Position numbers and translations under genes: made by a program. Below are positions 34,836-44,074 of a DNA stretch of 64,000 nucleotides, piece by piece. The stretch covers positions 62,001 to 126,000 of the forward strand of contig JAJDUG010000005.1 in NCBI GenBank assembly GCA_022826755.1. The letters are read 5' to 3'. The notes under the pieces are model-generated. The model was not told the origin of the DNA and did not search any database. It saw only the letters and a list, made by a program, of their open reading frames with translations. This stretch comes from Acidobacteriota bacterium. GTDB lineage: Bacteria > Acidobacteriota > Terriglobia > Versatilivoradales > Versatilivoraceae. Positions within the stretch are counted from its first letter, which is position 1; each line of letters begins with the position of its first letter.

Positions 34836-37394
34836 ATGAACCACTTGTTCAGCCATCTCTGCCTCGCCGCGGTTCTCGTCCTGTCAGCCCAACCCTCGAT
34901 CCCCGTCGCGCTCGGCGCGGATGAGGAGATCGACTTCGACCGCGACATCCGGCCCATTCTCGAGCAGCACTGCCAAAGTTGCCACAGCGCAGAGGCTCAT
35001 CAGAGCGGCCTGGTGGTCGAGACCCTGGATGCACTGCTGGAAGGGGGTGCGCTGGATGGACCGGCGGTGATTGCCGGCAACAGCGCCGCCAGCCCCTTGA
35101 TCGCGAGGCTCAAGGGCGACGCCGAGCCGGCCATGCCGATGAGCGGCTCCCGGCTGACGGACGGGGAGATCAGCCTGATAGCCGCCTGGATCGACCGGTT
35201 GAAGCCGGCCGATGGGGCGGCGGACCGCGCCGGGGGCGGCTCCGGGAGCTGGCCCTGGACCCGGTTGGCCCTGCCCGAGGTCCCAGCCGTAAAGCAGCAG
35301 CAGTGGGTCCGAAACCCGGTTGATGCGTTCGTCCTGGCCGCACTGGAGGAGAAGGGCATGGAACCGGCCCCGCCGGCCTCCCGCCGGGCCCTCCTGCGAC
35401 GGATTCACTTCGGACTGAACGGCCTGCCACCCTCTCCCGAAGCAATGGCCGCCTTTCTCCAGGCCCCCTCGGAGGATGCCTACCGCAACGCCATCGAGAG
35501 GCTGCTGGACAATCCGGCCTACGGAGAGCGTTGGGGCAGGCATTGGCTGGACCTAGTGCGCTACTCGGACACGGTGGGCGAATCCGTCGACTATCCCCGG
35601 CCCCACATGTGGCGATACCGGGACTACGTGATCCGGGCTTTCAACCGGGACATGCCCTACGACCGCTTCATCCGGCAGCAGCTCGCCGGAGACGCCTACA
35701 GAAAATATGGGGCGGAAGGCAAGATCGCCACCGGGTTCCTGCACCAGTGGGTGTTCGTGCAGCGCGTGGATTCGCCCCAGACCCGACGGGACTACCTCAA
35801 TGACGTGGTCGGGACCACCGGTTCGGTGTTCCTGGGAATGACCCTGGGCTGCGCCCGCTGCCACGACCACAAGTACGATCCCATTCCCACGCGGGACTAC
35901 TACCGAATGGAGGCCTTCTTTGCTCCGGTGACGGTAGGCCCCGAACCCGTTCCCTTCACCCCCTACGAGCTTCCGGAACTGGAGCCCGGACGCTGGAAGA
36001 AAAAGGCCGAGGACTGGAAGAGCCTGCTGGACCGGCGCAAGGAGGAGGGCGCCAGGTTCAAGGCCGAGCTGGCGGCGCGGGTGGCTCCCCACACCCAGCT
36101 CATGGCTCCTCAGGATCTCAAGGACTGGGTGGTCTCCGATCTGAAACGCACTCCCTTCCCCAAGAGGTCCCTCTATTCCAAGGAGGAGACGGAACGGCTG
36201 CGCCTGATTTCACGACAGGGCCAGCGTTTCGCCAACCCCAACAGCCCCGACTACTACAAGGCAATGGCCTTTGTGGCCTCGCAGGGCTTCCGCGCCCACA
36301 CCGCCGGCCCCCCGACCACCTATGTGCTGAAAGGGGGCAACTACAAGCTTCGGGGCGAGGTCGTGGAACCGGGAGTGCTGAGCGCCGTCACCGGTCATTC
36401 CCGGCCGGTGGACTACAAGGGCCTGGATATTCGTTCTTCGCGAGGAAGCTCCCGCAGGCTGCTGGCCGAATGGGTCGCCAGCCCCGACAACCCCCTGACG
36501 GCCCGGGTGATGGTAAATCGGATCTGGCAGTACCACTTCGGCCGCGGCCTGGTGTCCACCCCCAGCGACCTGGGCAAGAACGGCGGGGGCACCGTCCACC
36601 GGGAACTGCTCGACTGGCTGGCCTGGCAGTTCATCCGGAGCGGGTGGAGCATCAAGGAGATGCACCGGATCATTCTGCAGTCCAATGTCTACCGGCAATC
36701 CCTGCGGACGCCCCACCTGGAGGCCTACCGCAAGCTGGACAGCGACAACCGCTACCTGTGGCGGCGCAACCCCATTCGATTGGAAGCCGAGGTCACGCGG
36801 GACAGCGTGTTGGCTGTCAGCGGACAGCTCAACCCCTCCATGGGAGGCCCGCCCTTCTTCCCCGATATCGACGATCAGGTGCAGTTGCGCGCCGGGGTGT
36901 GGTGGGAGCCTTCGCCACGCCAGGAACGAAGCCGGCGCAGCGTTTACGTGCTGCAGTGCCGGTCCTTGCAGTTGCCCATGGTGGCGGTGTTCGACGGTCC
37001 CAATATCAACGAGAGCTGCCCCGTCAGGGACGTCACCACCGTGACCCCCCAGGTCTTCGCCCTGCTCAACAGCAGGTTCTCCCACCAGCAGGCCCGCTTC
37101 ATGGCGGACCGCATCCGGCGGGAGGCGGGCGACGATCCCGAACGCCAGGTGGAGCACGCCTTCCAACTGGCCTTTCAGAGGACTCCTTCAGCTCTGGAGC
37201 GCAACGAGTGCCTGTCCTTTTTGAAACAGCATGAGGACGGTCCGGAGCCTCCCCCCAGGGTGACGCTGCGGGCCATCGGTTTCGGAAACGATCTGGGAGA
37301 ATCGCTGAACAAGCAGAAGCACCCCAACGGCGACCTGCTGTCGCGCCTTTGCCTGGTTCTCATCAATATGAACGAGTTCATTTTCCTGGAGTGA
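34836..37394 (+). CDS. PSCyt1-DUF1549-DUF1553 exported protein (second copy)
   Basis: The 852-residue paralogue of the protein at 23874-26423 has a signal peptide (about residues 1-28). The PSCyt1 haem motif CQSCH is at 46-50, and the domain ends in GEISLIAAWIDRLKP. DUF1549 follows (GERWGRHWLDLVRYSDTVGE, HMWRYRDYVIRAFNRDMPYD, CARCHDHKYDPIPTRDYYRM). DUF1553 contains RVMVNRIWQYHFGRGLVSTP, RLEAEVTRDSVLAVSGQLN and the ending LINMNEFIFLE. ATG 34836 is chosen over TTG 34818 because GGGAG lies just before it and it opens the signal peptide directly. It precedes a DUF1501 gene by 56 bp. Confidence 0.9.
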   Translation: MNHLFSHLCLAAVLVLSAQPSIPVALGADEEIDFDRDIRPILEQHCQSCHSAEAHQSGLVVETLDALLEGGALDGPAVIAGNSAASPLIARLKGDAEPAMPMSGSRLTDGEISLIAAWIDRLKPADGAADRAGGGSGSWPWTRLALPEVPAVKQQQWVRNPVDAFVLAALEEKGMEPAPPASRRALLRRIHFGLNGLPPSPEAMAAFLQAPSEDAYRNAIERLLDNPAYGERWGRHWLDLVRYSDTVGESVDYPRPHMWRYRDYVIRAFNRDMPYDRFIRQQLAGDAYRKYGAEGKIATGFLHQWVFVQRVDSPQTRRDYLNDVVGTTGSVFLGMTLGCARCHDHKYDPIPTRDYYRMEAFFAPVTVGPEPVPFTPYELPELEPGRWKKKAEDWKSLLDRRKEEGARFKAELAARVAPHTQLMAPQDLKDWVVSDLKRTPFPKRSLYSKEETERLRLISRQGQRFANPNSPDYYKAMAFVASQGFRAHTAGPPTTYVLKGGNYKLRGEVVEPGVLSAVTGHSRPVDYKGLDIRSSRGSSRRLLAEWVASPDNPLTARVMVNRIWQYHFGRGLVSTPSDLGKNGGGTVHRELLDWLAWQFIRSGWSIKEMHRIILQSNVYRQSLRTPHLEAYRKLDSDNRYLWRRNPIRLEAEVTRDSVLAVSGQLNPSMGGPPFFPDIDDQVQLRAGVWWEPSPRQERSRRSVYVLQCRSLQLPMVAVFDGPNINESCPVRDVTTVTPQVFALLNSRFSHQQARFMADRIRREAGDDPERQVEHAFQLAFQRTPSALERNECLSFLKQHEDGPEPPPRVTLRAIGFGNDLGESLNKQKHPNGDLLSRLCLVLINMNEFIFLE

Positions 37395-37450
37395 GCCTTG
37401 CCGGTTGGCGGAGTTCGGCAGCGTAACCAAATTGAGTAATGGGAGTGATC

Positions 37451-38905
37451 ATGGCCAAGAGTGAGTTCGAGGTTTGTTCGCGGGTGGAACGACCGGACCC
37501 GCGCCTGGGAGAGATGGGTCGCCGGGATTTCCTGTACGGATTCGGCAGAGGCGTGGGAAGCCTGGCGCTCTCGTCGCTGCTCTGCCGGGATGGTTGGCTT
37601 CAGGCCGCCGAAACGGCCCAGGACCCGCTGGCTCCCAAGCAGCCCCACTTCGCCGCCAAGGCCAAGGCCTGCATCTTTCTCTTCATGGGGGGGGCTCCCG
37701 GTCAGATGGACACCTTCGACCCCAAACCGGCATTGGCCAAGTATCATGGAACCCCGGTCACCCGGGTCTACGGCAGCCTGGAGAAGCGTATTTACGTCGG
37801 CAGCCCCTTCAAGTTCGCGCGACACGGCCAGTGCGGCATGGAGGTGTCGGAGATTTTTCCCCACCTGGCCACCTGCGTGGACGACATTGCGGTGGTCCGC
37901 TCGCTCCATACCGACTCGGAGGCCCATCCCGGGGCCTGCTTCATGATGAACACCGGGGTCTCCATCCCCGGCAGCCCTTCGGTCGGTTCCTGGACCATCT
38001 ACGGTCTGGGCAGCGAGAGCCAGAACCTGCCCGCCTTCGTGGTCCTGCCCGACCATCGGGGACGCATCTCCGGCGGGGCGGTCAACTACTCCAACGGATA
38101 CCTGCCGGCCGCCACCCACGGCACCCTGCTGAATTCGGTGGGGGCGCCCATCTTCGACCTTCAGCCCCCGGAGGGAGTCACCCGGCAGCAGCAGCAGACC
38201 GACATCGCCCTGCTCAATCGGCTGAACCGTCCCTACCTGGAGTCCGACCCCGGCAACGGCAACCTGCTGGCCCGCATGAAGAACTACGAGCTGGCCTTCC
38301 GCATGCAGTTCGCCGTGCCCGAGGCGGTGGACATCGACAGCGAGCCCGAAAAGGTCAAGGAGATGTACGGCCTCCATGACAAGATGAAAGAGCCCATGGC
38401 TCGCAGGTGCTTGATGGCCCGCCGACTGGTGGAGCGGGGAGTCCGCTACGTCCAGGTCTACTGCGGCGGCTGGGATTCCCACGAGAACATCGCCGAAGAG
38501 CACCGCAAGCGGGGCTACGAGACCGACCAGCCGGTCACGGCGCTGCTGAAGGACCTGAAGCAGCGGGGCATGTTGGATGAGACCCTGGTGGTGTGGGCCG
38601 GGGAATTCGGACGCACCGCCGACAACTCCATGGACTTCTTCCGCTCCCATCCCGGCCGCGACCACAACAAGGAGGCCATGGTGGCCTGGCTGGCCGGCGG
38701 CGGCATCAAGGGCGGGACGGTGGTGGGCAACACCGACGAGCTGGGCATCAAGGCGGCCGAGAACGTCTATCACCTGCACGACCTCCATGGCACCATGCTG
38801 CACAGCCTGGGCCTGGATGACATGCGGCTCACCTACTACCACGCGGGACGCTTCAAGCGCCTGACCGACCTGGGCGGCCGCCTGATCAAGGAGATCGTGG
38901 CATAG
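37451..38905 (+). CDS. DUF1501 protein (second copy), Tat-exported
   Basis: The 484-residue paralogue of the protein at 22311-23765 has the Tat motif MGRRDFLYGFGRGVGSLALS. It then shows CIFLFMGGAPGQMDTFDPKP, GQCGMEVSEIFPHLATCVDD, RSLHTDSEAHPGACFMMNTG, ERGVRYVQVYCGGWDSHENI, TLVVWAGEFGRTADNS and GRDHNKEAMVAWLAGGGIKG. ATG 37451 has GGGAGTG upstream; ATG 37439 would add four residues. It forms an operon with the upstream PSCyt1/DUF1553 gene. Its function is not established beyond the phosphatase/sulfatase-like fold. Confidence 0.9.
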   Translation: MAKSEFEVCSRVERPDPRLGEMGRRDFLYGFGRGVGSLALSSLLCRDGWLQAAETAQDPLAPKQPHFAAKAKACIFLFMGGAPGQMDTFDPKPALAKYHGTPVTRVYGSLEKRIYVGSPFKFARHGQCGMEVSEIFPHLATCVDDIAVVRSLHTDSEAHPGACFMMNTGVSIPGSPSVGSWTIYGLGSESQNLPAFVVLPDHRGRISGGAVNYSNGYLPAATHGTLLNSVGAPIFDLQPPEGVTRQQQQTDIALLNRLNRPYLESDPGNGNLLARMKNYELAFRMQFAVPEAVDIDSEPEKVKEMYGLHDKMKEPMARRCLMARRLVERGVRYVQVYCGGWDSHENIAEEHRKRGYETDQPVTALLKDLKQRGMLDETLVVWAGEFGRTADNSMDFFRSHPGRDHNKEAMVAWLAGGGIKGGTVVGNTDELGIKAAENVYHLHDLHGTMLHSLGLDDMRLTYYHAGRFKRLTDLGGRLIKEIVA

Positions 38906-38915
38906 CGAGACCCGA

Positions 38916-38943
38916 TTGACGCGGCCCGCACGTGCTTTATAAT
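38916..38943 (+). promoter_or_regulatory. Sigma70-type promoter for the GWxTD gene
   Basis: TTGACG (38916-38921) and a perfect TATAAT (38938-38943) are 16 bp apart, 67 bp before the ATG at 39010. It begins 11 bp past the DUF1501 stop codon, so the GWxTD gene probably has its own transcript. Confidence 0.6.
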
Positions 38944-39009
38944 GAAATGGAGTCCGAAACGAACAAGAAACGCCTTTCAGCCGATGGCTGACATCAAGCA
39001 AGGTGCCCC

Positions 39010-40632
39010 ATGAGAATCCCACGCAAATGGAACCGGTTCCTGGCCGGCGGTTTGACCTTCCTTTTCGTTCTATCAGGATCGGCGCTGCTGGCCGACCGGA
39101 AGAAGGACCGGGAGCGCGAGAAGTCGCTCCGCACGGAGACCTCGGACCGATACCTGAAGAAGTGGATGAAGCAGGACGTCGGCTACATCATCAGCGGGGA
39201 AGAGAAGGAAGCCTTCAAGCGCCTGACCACCGACGACGAGCGCTATCAGTTCATCGAGCAGTTCTGGCTACGTCGTGACCCGACTCCGGACACGCCCGAC
39301 AATGAGGCCAAGCTGGAGCACTACCGCCGCATCGCCTTTGCCAATGAGCGTTTCGCCTCGGGAAGACCGGGTTGGGAGACGGACCGGGGGCGGATCTATA
39401 TCACCTTCGGTCCTCCGGACGAGATCGAGAGGCATTCCGCCGGCGGCACTTACGACCGCCCACCCGAGGAGGGGGGCGGACAGACGATTACCTTCCCCTT
39501 TGAAGTGTGGCGCTACCGCTATATCGAAGGCAGGGCCCTGGGAGAGGAGGTCCGGATCGAATTCGTGGACCCCAGCTTCAGCGGGGAGTACCGCCTGGCC
39601 TTGAGGTCCAAGGACAAGGACGCCATCTACTACACTCCCCAGATCGGCTTGACCACGGCCGAGATGGCGGGCATGGCCTACAAGGAAGATCGCGACATTA
39701 TGGGGGGAACGGGGTATGGCATGGGCGGAAACCTGCGCCCCTACCAGCAATTTGACCGGCTGAGGCAGCATGCAGCCTTGACCCGGGCTCCCAAGGTGCG
39801 CTTCAAGGACCTGGAAACGGTCATCAACACCAAGCTTTCCTACAACCTGCTTCCCTTTCGTTTCACTACCGACTTCTTCAAGATCACCGAAGACATGGTG
39901 CTGACACCCATCACCATCCGCCTCCGCCACCAGGATTTGACCTTCCAGAACCAGGATGGCGTTGAGCGCGCCCGCGTGAACATCTTCGGGCGGATCTCGA
40001 CCATAACGGGACGGGTGGTGGAGGTTTTCGAGGACGTCATATCCCAGGACGTGCCCGCCTCCCTGATGAAGGAGGCGCTGGAACGGGACTCCCTATATCA
40101 GAAAACCCTGAACCTGCGCTCCGGAAGATACAAGCTGGAGTTGGTGCTGAAGGACATTCACAGCGGCAACATCGGGACTCAGTACTATGGAATGGTGATC
40201 CCCCACTTCCCCGACGACAGTCTGGCCAGCAGCTCCATCATCCTGGCGGACACCATCCAGCCCCTGCCCCCGAAACAGATGGGGAGCGGCATGTTCGTCA
40301 TTGGAACCAACAAGGTGCACCCCAACGTTGAAGACCGCTTCGACCGAAAAGAGACCATGGGAATCTATTTCCAGGTCTACAACCTGACCGTGGACGACAA
40401 GACCCGCAAGCCGTCGGCCTCGGTTCAATTTGTCCTGAAAAGGGGAGGCAAGGAAATCACCCGCCTGACCAAGACCGAGGAGGAGCTGGCGGGGGCCGCC
40501 CAGCAGATGACCCTGGAACAGCACTTGGCCCTGAGCGCGCTTGATCCCGGCAGCTACCAACTGGTGGTGAACGTCACCGACAACCTGGCCAATCGATCTC
40601 TCAGCAAGGCGGCCAAGTTCGAGGTCCGCTGA
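39010..40632 (+). CDS. GWxTD-motif exported protein
   Basis: The 540-residue protein has a basic N-terminus and signal peptide (about residues 1-28, FLAGGLTFLFVLSGSALLA). A helical region follows (KKWMKQDVGYIISGEEKEAF, FWLRRDPTPDTPDNEAK), and then the motif GWETDRGRIYITFGPPDEIE (from about residue 120) that names the family. The rest is beta-rich and ends in a domain like those in other acidobacterial members (SPGSYQLVVNVTD-type ending). The family has no assigned activity. AAGGTG precedes the ATG. It is convergent with GHL-3, with 9 bp between stops. Confidence 0.88.
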   Translation: MRIPRKWNRFLAGGLTFLFVLSGSALLADRKKDREREKSLRTETSDRYLKKWMKQDVGYIISGEEKEAFKRLTTDDERYQFIEQFWLRRDPTPDTPDNEAKLEHYRRIAFANERFASGRPGWETDRGRIYITFGPPDEIERHSAGGTYDRPPEEGGGQTITFPFEVWRYRYIEGRALGEEVRIEFVDPSFSGEYRLALRSKDKDAIYYTPQIGLTTAEMAGMAYKEDRDIMGGTGYGMGGNLRPYQQFDRLRQHAALTRAPKVRFKDLETVINTKLSYNLLPFRFTTDFFKITEDMVLTPITIRLRHQDLTFQNQDGVERARVNIFGRISTITGRVVEVFEDVISQDVPASLMKEALERDSLYQKTLNLRSGRYKLELVLKDIHSGNIGTQYYGMVIPHFPDDSLASSSIILADTIQPLPPKQMGSGMFVIGTNKVHPNVEDRFDRKETMGIYFQVYNLTVDDKTRKPSASVQFVLKRGGKEITRLTKTEEELAGAAQQMTLEQHLALSALDPGSYQLVVNVTDNLANRSLSKAAKFEVR

Positions 40633-40641
40633 GGGTTGGTC

Positions 40642-42228
40642 TTACACTCTCGGGGAGGTCGGGTAGGATCCGTATTCGACCCGGATTTCGACCGACTCTA
40701 CCGAAATTCTCCCCGCCATTCCCGCCGGCCGCCGATCCAGGGAAATTTCCAGCAGGTTCTCCCCCTGGCGCGGCCTCACGTTCCGCAACCGATACTCCAA
40801 CCACTGCCCCAGCCAGGGATCGATGCGATTGGCATAGTCGCGCCGGCAGATCTCCTGCTCCAGGGACTGGCCGTTCAACAGCAGTGTCAGGCGATCGGCC
40901 GTCACCAGGTTGTCGACGTAGAGCTTGAGAACGACCTGCCTGATCCGTTGGGCCCCGCCCTCGATGTCGTCTGAAATGGTAAAGGGAATGGAATAGCGCC
41001 TGCCGGCTTCGCCGGCAGGCATTCTCAGGGGCAGAGTGGCCCGGTAGCCCATGTCAACCGCCCCCTTGGAGCGGCGGTGCAGCAGGTAGTGCTTGTCGGC
41101 TTCCCGGATCAGCTCCGGATCTCCCAGCTCGGTCAGGACCCGTCGTTCGCTGTCCCCCAAGGGCCAATTGAAAAACCACGCGTAGAGCCCGTCCACGCCG
41201 CGCCGCCGGTAGTTGGCGGCGGCAGCGCGAAAATTCTCGGGCGTGGGAAAGAGGACCTTGAGCGCCGCCGGGTCGGTTCCGGTGGCTTCGTCTCCAACGT
41301 AGGGCGCCAGGACGCCGTAGACGGCGATATCCCGGTCGTGAGCCGCTTCGACGAGCCAGTCGACAGGCATGTCCACATCCAGGGTGAAATCGATGTAGAG
41401 CATGGGCGCCAGGTAGTCGACCAGGCCTTCCCGGATCCATGTCCGCACGTCCAGACCCTGTTTGAGGCACATCTCCTCGGTGGGATAGACCCGGGCCCCC
41501 ACCTGGCCCGGCTTGCCGGGCCGATTGCGGACCGCTTTGGAGATCTTGGCCACCCACTCGGTCAGCACCGGGGTCATGGCCGGCACATCCTCCGGCCTCA
41601 GGAACAGCGGCATGCCTCCAGGCGCCGCCGCGAAGTCCAGCTCCACCCCCTCGGTGGCGTATTCGGTGGCCAGCTCCTTCAGCACCGCGTACTGGTGGTC
41701 GCGCACGAACTCGTGGGCCAGGCCCCGGCCCCCCTCGGGGACCTTGTACTTCCCTTCCAGCCCCCCGTAGGAGGCCATGCGCACGCTGGCGACGAAGTCC
41801 ATCCCCTTCTCGTGGGCGCGGTCGATCAGCACGGCCAGCGGGTCCAGGCCCCGGTCGATCAGGCTCTGCATGTTCTCCCAGGTGCGCCAGTAGGCGGTGA
41901 TCGGGAAGGGACGCATGTCGGCGCCGAATCGCTGGCCCACCCGGGAGGGATAGAAGAGACCGTCCCCCCGCTCCACCCCGTAGACAAAGGTGTCCACGGC
42001 CGTTCCGGCCACCTCGTCTATGGGCACCCAGGCGTCTTCCATGGTCATGGGGGGCTCGAACACGTAGAGGTAGTAGTGGCGGGCGTCGTTGTAATAGAGG
42101 GTCCGTTTCCTGCGCCGGGTCTGCTTGCCGGGGAGCGGCTCAGCCAAGAGGCCGGCGGAGGTGCCGGCCGCTCCCGCGCCGCCGGCAGCGGTGAGGGCCT
42201 GCACGAATTTCCGACGGGTTACACTCAT
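40642..42228 (-). CDS. GHL-3: Tat-exported glycosidase-like TIM-barrel protein
   Basis: The 528-residue protein has a Tat signal (TRRKFVQALTAAGGAGAAG from residue 4). In the barrel, EGVELDF at 193-199 keeps the acidic pair of the family, but the upstream landmark reads SVRMASYGG (148-156) in place of RMND(I/N)H. The following region carries AAPGGMPLFLRPEDV instead of an Arg-His pair. The C-terminal beta-sandwich has TLLLNGQSLEQEI. It is a tandem duplicate of GHL-4 (42265-43851), matching residue for residue over most of its length. GGAGGT precedes the ATG. The pair is probably one transcript; GHL-4 comes first. Confidence 0.7.
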   Translation of the reverse strand: MSVTRRKFVQALTAAGGAGAAGTSAGLLAEPLPGKQTRRRKRTLYYNDARHYYLYVFEPPMTMEDAWVPIDEVAGTAVDTFVYGVERGDGLFYPSRVGQRFGADMRPFPITAYWRTWENMQSLIDRGLDPLAVLIDRAHEKGMDFVASVRMASYGGLEGKYKVPEGGRGLAHEFVRDHQYAVLKELATEYATEGVELDFAAAPGGMPLFLRPEDVPAMTPVLTEWVAKISKAVRNRPGKPGQVGARVYPTEEMCLKQGLDVRTWIREGLVDYLAPMLYIDFTLDVDMPVDWLVEAAHDRDIAVYGVLAPYVGDEATGTDPAALKVLFPTPENFRAAAANYRRRGVDGLYAWFFNWPLGDSERRVLTELGDPELIREADKHYLLHRRSKGAVDMGYRATLPLRMPAGEAGRRYSIPFTISDDIEGGAQRIRQVVLKLYVDNLVTADRLTLLLNGQSLEQEICRRDYANRIDPWLGQWLEYRLRNVRPRQGENLLEISLDRRPAGMAGRISVESVEIRVEYGSYPTSPRV

Positions 42229-42264
42229 GGGGACCTCCAGAAAAACCTGCCAACCGCCAAAGGG

Positions 42265-43851
42265 TCAGGCCTTCGGCGTGGTCGGATAGAATCCGTAGTC
42301 GACCTGCACTTCCACCCACTCCACCGAAATGCCCACTCCCATGTGTGGCGGACGCTCATCCAGGGATATTTCCAGCAGGTTCTTACCCTTGCGGGGGCGC
42401 ACCTTCCGCAGGTGAAACTCCAGCCACTGCCCCTGGTAGGGAACGATATTATCGGCGTAGTCGCGCAGGCAGATCTCCTCTGCCAGCGACTGGCCGTTCA
42501 GCAGGACCGTCAGCCGGTCGGAGGTCAACAGGTTGTCGATTTGCAGCTTCAGAACGACCTGGCGGATCCGGTCCGCCTTGCCCTCGATGTCGTCTGAAAT
42601 CGAGAAGGGGATGGGGTAGCGCTTGCCGGGTTCGGGTCCGGGAATCTCCACCGGCAGACTGGCCGGGTAGCCCATTTCATCGGCCCGCTCGGAGCCCGCG
42701 TGAAGCACATAGTGCTTGTCGGCTTCCCCGATCAGTTCCGGGTCCCCCAACTCCGTCAGGATGCGCCGTTCCGTGTCTCCCAACGGCCACTGCATGAACC
42801 AGGCATAGAGGCCGTCGGCGCCGCGTCTCAAGTAATTGGCGGCCGCCGCCCGCACGTTTTCGGGAGTGGGGTAGATCCTCTTGGGAGCGGCCGGCGCCGA
42901 CCCGGTGGCCTCGTCTCTGATGTAGGGCTGAAGGGTGCCGTAGACGGGGATATCCTTGGCGTGGGCCGCTTCGATGACCCAATCGATGGGCATGTCCACG
43001 TCCAGGGTGAAATCGATATAGAGGATGGGGGCCAGGTAGTCGACCAGGCCTTCCCGGATCCAGGTCCGTACGTCGAGGCCCTGCTTGAGGCACATCTCTT
43101 CGGTGGGATAGACCCGTGCCCCCACCTGGCCCGGCTTGCCGGGCCGGTTGCGGACCGCCTTGGAGATCTTGGCCACCCACTCGGTCAGCACCGGGGTCAG
43201 GGTGGAGACATCCTCCGGCCTCACGTAGAGAGGCATTCCCCCGGGCGCCGCCGCGAAATCGAGTTCCACGCCATCGGTGGCGTATTCCGTCGCCAACTCC
43301 TTCAACACCGCGTACTGGTGGTCGCGCACGAAGTCGTGGCCCAGGCCCCGGCCGCCCTCGGGGACCTTGTACTTGTCTTCCAGCCCCCCGTAGGAAGCCA
43401 TGCGCACGCTGGCGAAGAAGTCCATCCCCTTCTCATGGGCGCGGTCGATGAGCACGGTCAGCGGGTCCAGGCCCCGGTCGATCAGGCTCTGCATGTTTTC
43501 CCAGGTGCGCCAGTAGGCGGTGATCGGGAAGGGACGCATGTCGGCCCCGAAGCGCTGGCCCACCCGGGAGGGATAGAAGAGGCCGTCCCCTCTCTCCACC
43601 CCGTAGACAAAGGTGTCCACCGCCGTTCCGGCCACCTCGTCGATGGGCACCCAGGCGTCTTCCATGGTCATGGGAGGCTCGAACACGTAGAGGTAGTAGT
43701 GCCGGGCGTCATTGAAATAGAGGGTCCTTTTCTTGCGCCCCTTCTGTTTGCCGGGGAGCGGCTCGGCCAGCAGGCCGGCGGAGGAGCCGGTCACTCCCGC
43801 TCCCCCGGCAACAGTGAGGGCCTGCATGAATTTTCGACGCGTAACGCTCAT
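42265..43851 (-). CDS. GHL-4: Tat-exported glycosidase-like TIM-barrel protein
   Basis: The 528-residue protein is the same length as GHL-3 and nearly identical in the N-terminal two-thirds (for example the whole stretch around ADMRPFPITAYWRTWENM). It has the Tat signal TRRKFMQALTVAGGAGVTG and DGVELDF at 193-199. Differences concentrate in the second half: INPAA-type loops after the barrel core, and the C-terminal domain (VLLNGQSLAEEI, HLRKVRPRKGKNLLEI). GGAGGA precedes the ATG. A 36 bp gap separates it from GHL-3. It is divergent from GHL-5. Confidence 0.7.
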   Translation of the reverse strand: MSVTRRKFMQALTVAGGAGVTGSSAGLLAEPLPGKQKGRKKRTLYFNDARHYYLYVFEPPMTMEDAWVPIDEVAGTAVDTFVYGVERGDGLFYPSRVGQRFGADMRPFPITAYWRTWENMQSLIDRGLDPLTVLIDRAHEKGMDFFASVRMASYGGLEDKYKVPEGGRGLGHDFVRDHQYAVLKELATEYATDGVELDFAAAPGGMPLYVRPEDVSTLTPVLTEWVAKISKAVRNRPGKPGQVGARVYPTEEMCLKQGLDVRTWIREGLVDYLAPILYIDFTLDVDMPIDWVIEAAHAKDIPVYGTLQPYIRDEATGSAPAAPKRIYPTPENVRAAAANYLRRGADGLYAWFMQWPLGDTERRILTELGDPELIGEADKHYVLHAGSERADEMGYPASLPVEIPGPEPGKRYPIPFSISDDIEGKADRIRQVVLKLQIDNLLTSDRLTVLLNGQSLAEEICLRDYADNIVPYQGQWLEFHLRKVRPRKGKNLLEISLDERPPHMGVGISVEWVEVQVDYGFYPTTPKA

Positions 43852-44074
43852 GGTTTCCTCCGAAGATTTCCTGACCGCTCCCTCGAACCGGCGGGTGCCT
43901 GGCTGCCGCCAAGGTTCGGGAAACCGACAGTTCCATGGGGCTCCTCACACCTTCAGCCCCGGGTAGTTTTCCTTCTTTCGAATCAGGCCGACGTTTTTGG
44001 TCCCCCTATCTTATACAATTCTCAACCATCAGGTTACAGATTCACAGATTCGTGGACGGAAAGGGGACAAAACC

